DNA from: Clostridioides sp.
GTDB lineage: Bacteria; Bacillota; Clostridia; Peptostreptococcales; Peptostreptococcaceae
DNA length: 6,010 bases
Direction of reading: 5' to 3'
Assembly (NCBI GenBank): GCA_031272305.1
Contig: JAISUA010000092.1
Span: forward strand, 1-6,010
In this document: piece by piece, positions 5,569 to 6,010 of the stretch
Position numbering within the stretch: position 1 is the stretch's first letter
Layout of the letters: every line of letters starts with the position of its first letter
Notes under the pieces: model-generated
Database searches by the model: none
The model's input: the letters and a program-made list of their open reading frames with translations, nothing else
What the model was told of the DNA's origin: nothing
Made by a program: the position numbers and the translations under genes

Positions 5569-5711
5569 TCATAAAATTTTTTAATATTAAAACAATATTT
5601 ATGATTTACTCTATAACGATGTATTTTTTTAGCTCTATAATATTTTAGTGGAAGTTGTATAAAAAAAGGAAATCCCTTAGAATGTTATGTAACAGACAAA
5701 ATATCAACAAA

Positions 5712-5758
5712 AAGAGATTTCTGCTCTCATATTTATCATACAAAAACAAAAATCTCTT
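5712..5758 (-). terminator. Rho-independent terminator of the cysteine-rich gene
   Basis: On the minus strand AAGAGATTT (5758-5750) pairs perfectly with AAATCTCTT (5720-5712), and the transcript continues as TTTG, giving five T residues in a row. The hairpin starts six bases after the cysteine-rich gene's stop codon, where a terminator belongs. The stem is AT-rich and the loop is long (29 nt), so it may be weak. Confidence 0.6.
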
Positions 5759-5763
5759 CTTCC

Positions 5764-6010
5764 TTATATGCAACTTATTAAGTCGCCACCCATACATTCA
5801 CAACAAGAGTCTGCACACCAAAGTTTGCAACATAAATCTCCACAGTCACCTCCTGGACAACAACATTCATTACAACAGCAATAACAGCTTCCATCGCAAC
5901 AGCAGTCATCTAATCCTCTTCTTCTGCTACGATTGTAATTATAAGCTCTATCATTATAATTATCTCTATAGAAAGAATAATTATTTAAAGCATTTTTGTA
6001 TTCTTTGTTA
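5764..6010 (-). CDS. Cysteine-rich protein, C-terminal part, N-terminus outside window
   Basis: A frame open from the right edge ends at TAA (5766-5764) and gives 81 residues; no in-frame start lies within the window. The first 35 residues are rich in Asn, Tyr and Arg (NNYSFYRDNYNDRAYNYN, then RSRRRG). The remaining 46 contain 18 cysteines in CC, CCC and CxC groups, beginning DDCCCDGSCYCCCNECCCPGG. The tail CCKLWCADSCCECMGGD is more structured than random Cys runs and may be a conserved motif. This content suggests metal binding (zinc or copper, metallothionein-like), iron-sulphur ligation, or a heavily disulphide-linked or acylated surface or coat protein. The sequence does not decide among these. 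The gene is supported by the sharp Cys bias in a single frame and by a terminator hairpin six bases after the stop. I do not recognise the family with certainty. Confidence 0.8.
   Translation of the reverse strand, partial: NKEYKNALNNYSFYRDNYNDRAYNYNRSRRRGLDDCCCDGSCYCCCNECCCPGGDCGDLCCKLWCADSCCECMGGDLISCI

Larger units (their letters stand above)
5291..5763. other. Long AT-rich intergenic region upstream of the methyltransferase
   Basis: This 473-bp stretch has no credible coding frame. It contains the methyltransferase ribosome binding site (5296-5300), a perfect but low-information palindrome GTTTTTTAAAAAAC (5390-5403), the 31-bp duplication at 5506-5568, and the terminator of the cysteine-rich gene. 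No convincing -35/-10 pair was found for the methyltransferase. No cobalamin riboswitch features were seen, although this is where one might be expected. Confidence 0.6.

Overview
The window is very AT-rich. It has strong AGGAG/GGAGG ribosome binding sites, T/A-ending codons, and both an L-methionine gamma-lyase and a UroD-family methyltransferase. Together these suggest a low-GC anaerobic Firmicute (Clostridia). The species cannot be read from the sequence.

Layout. The left edge (1-1086, +) is the 3' part of a gene for a seven-bladed YVTN-type beta-propeller protein that follows a (TQP)n linker. It meets two minus-strand genes head to tail. These are a methionine gamma-lyase (3492-2299, probably TTG start) and, 141 bp downstream of it, a seven-helix membrane protein (2157-1510) with a SWEET/PQ-loop-like internal duplication. 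Further right, a UroD/MtaA-type corrinoid methyltransferase-like gene (5290-4223, minus) stands alone. A cysteine-rich protein gene enters from the right edge (6010-5764, minus) and ends at a hairpin terminator. If the lyase and membrane gene are co-transcribed, a small-molecule transport role linked to methionine or thiol metabolism is possible for the membrane protein. That is inference only.

The least expected content is in the spacers. A 121-bp sequence at 1112-1232 recurs in inverted orientation at 3972-4092 with 11 mismatches and no gaps, so the two copies bracket the lyase/membrane-gene block. The right copy sits in a modular array built from a perfect 45-bp direct repeat, the 9-mer AAGACTTAT/ATAAGTCTT, and hairpins with different cores. 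Next to the left copy is a 104-bp near-palindrome.

Three separate tandem arrays with a period of about 31 bp also occur, at 2206-2329, 3636-3727 and 5506-5568. Their sequences are unrelated. The first duplicates the stop-codon end of the lyase gene and so places stops in all three frames.

No RNA gene, CRISPR array, transposase or recognisable riboswitch is visible. The strongest candidate for something undescribed is the modular palindromic repeat family.
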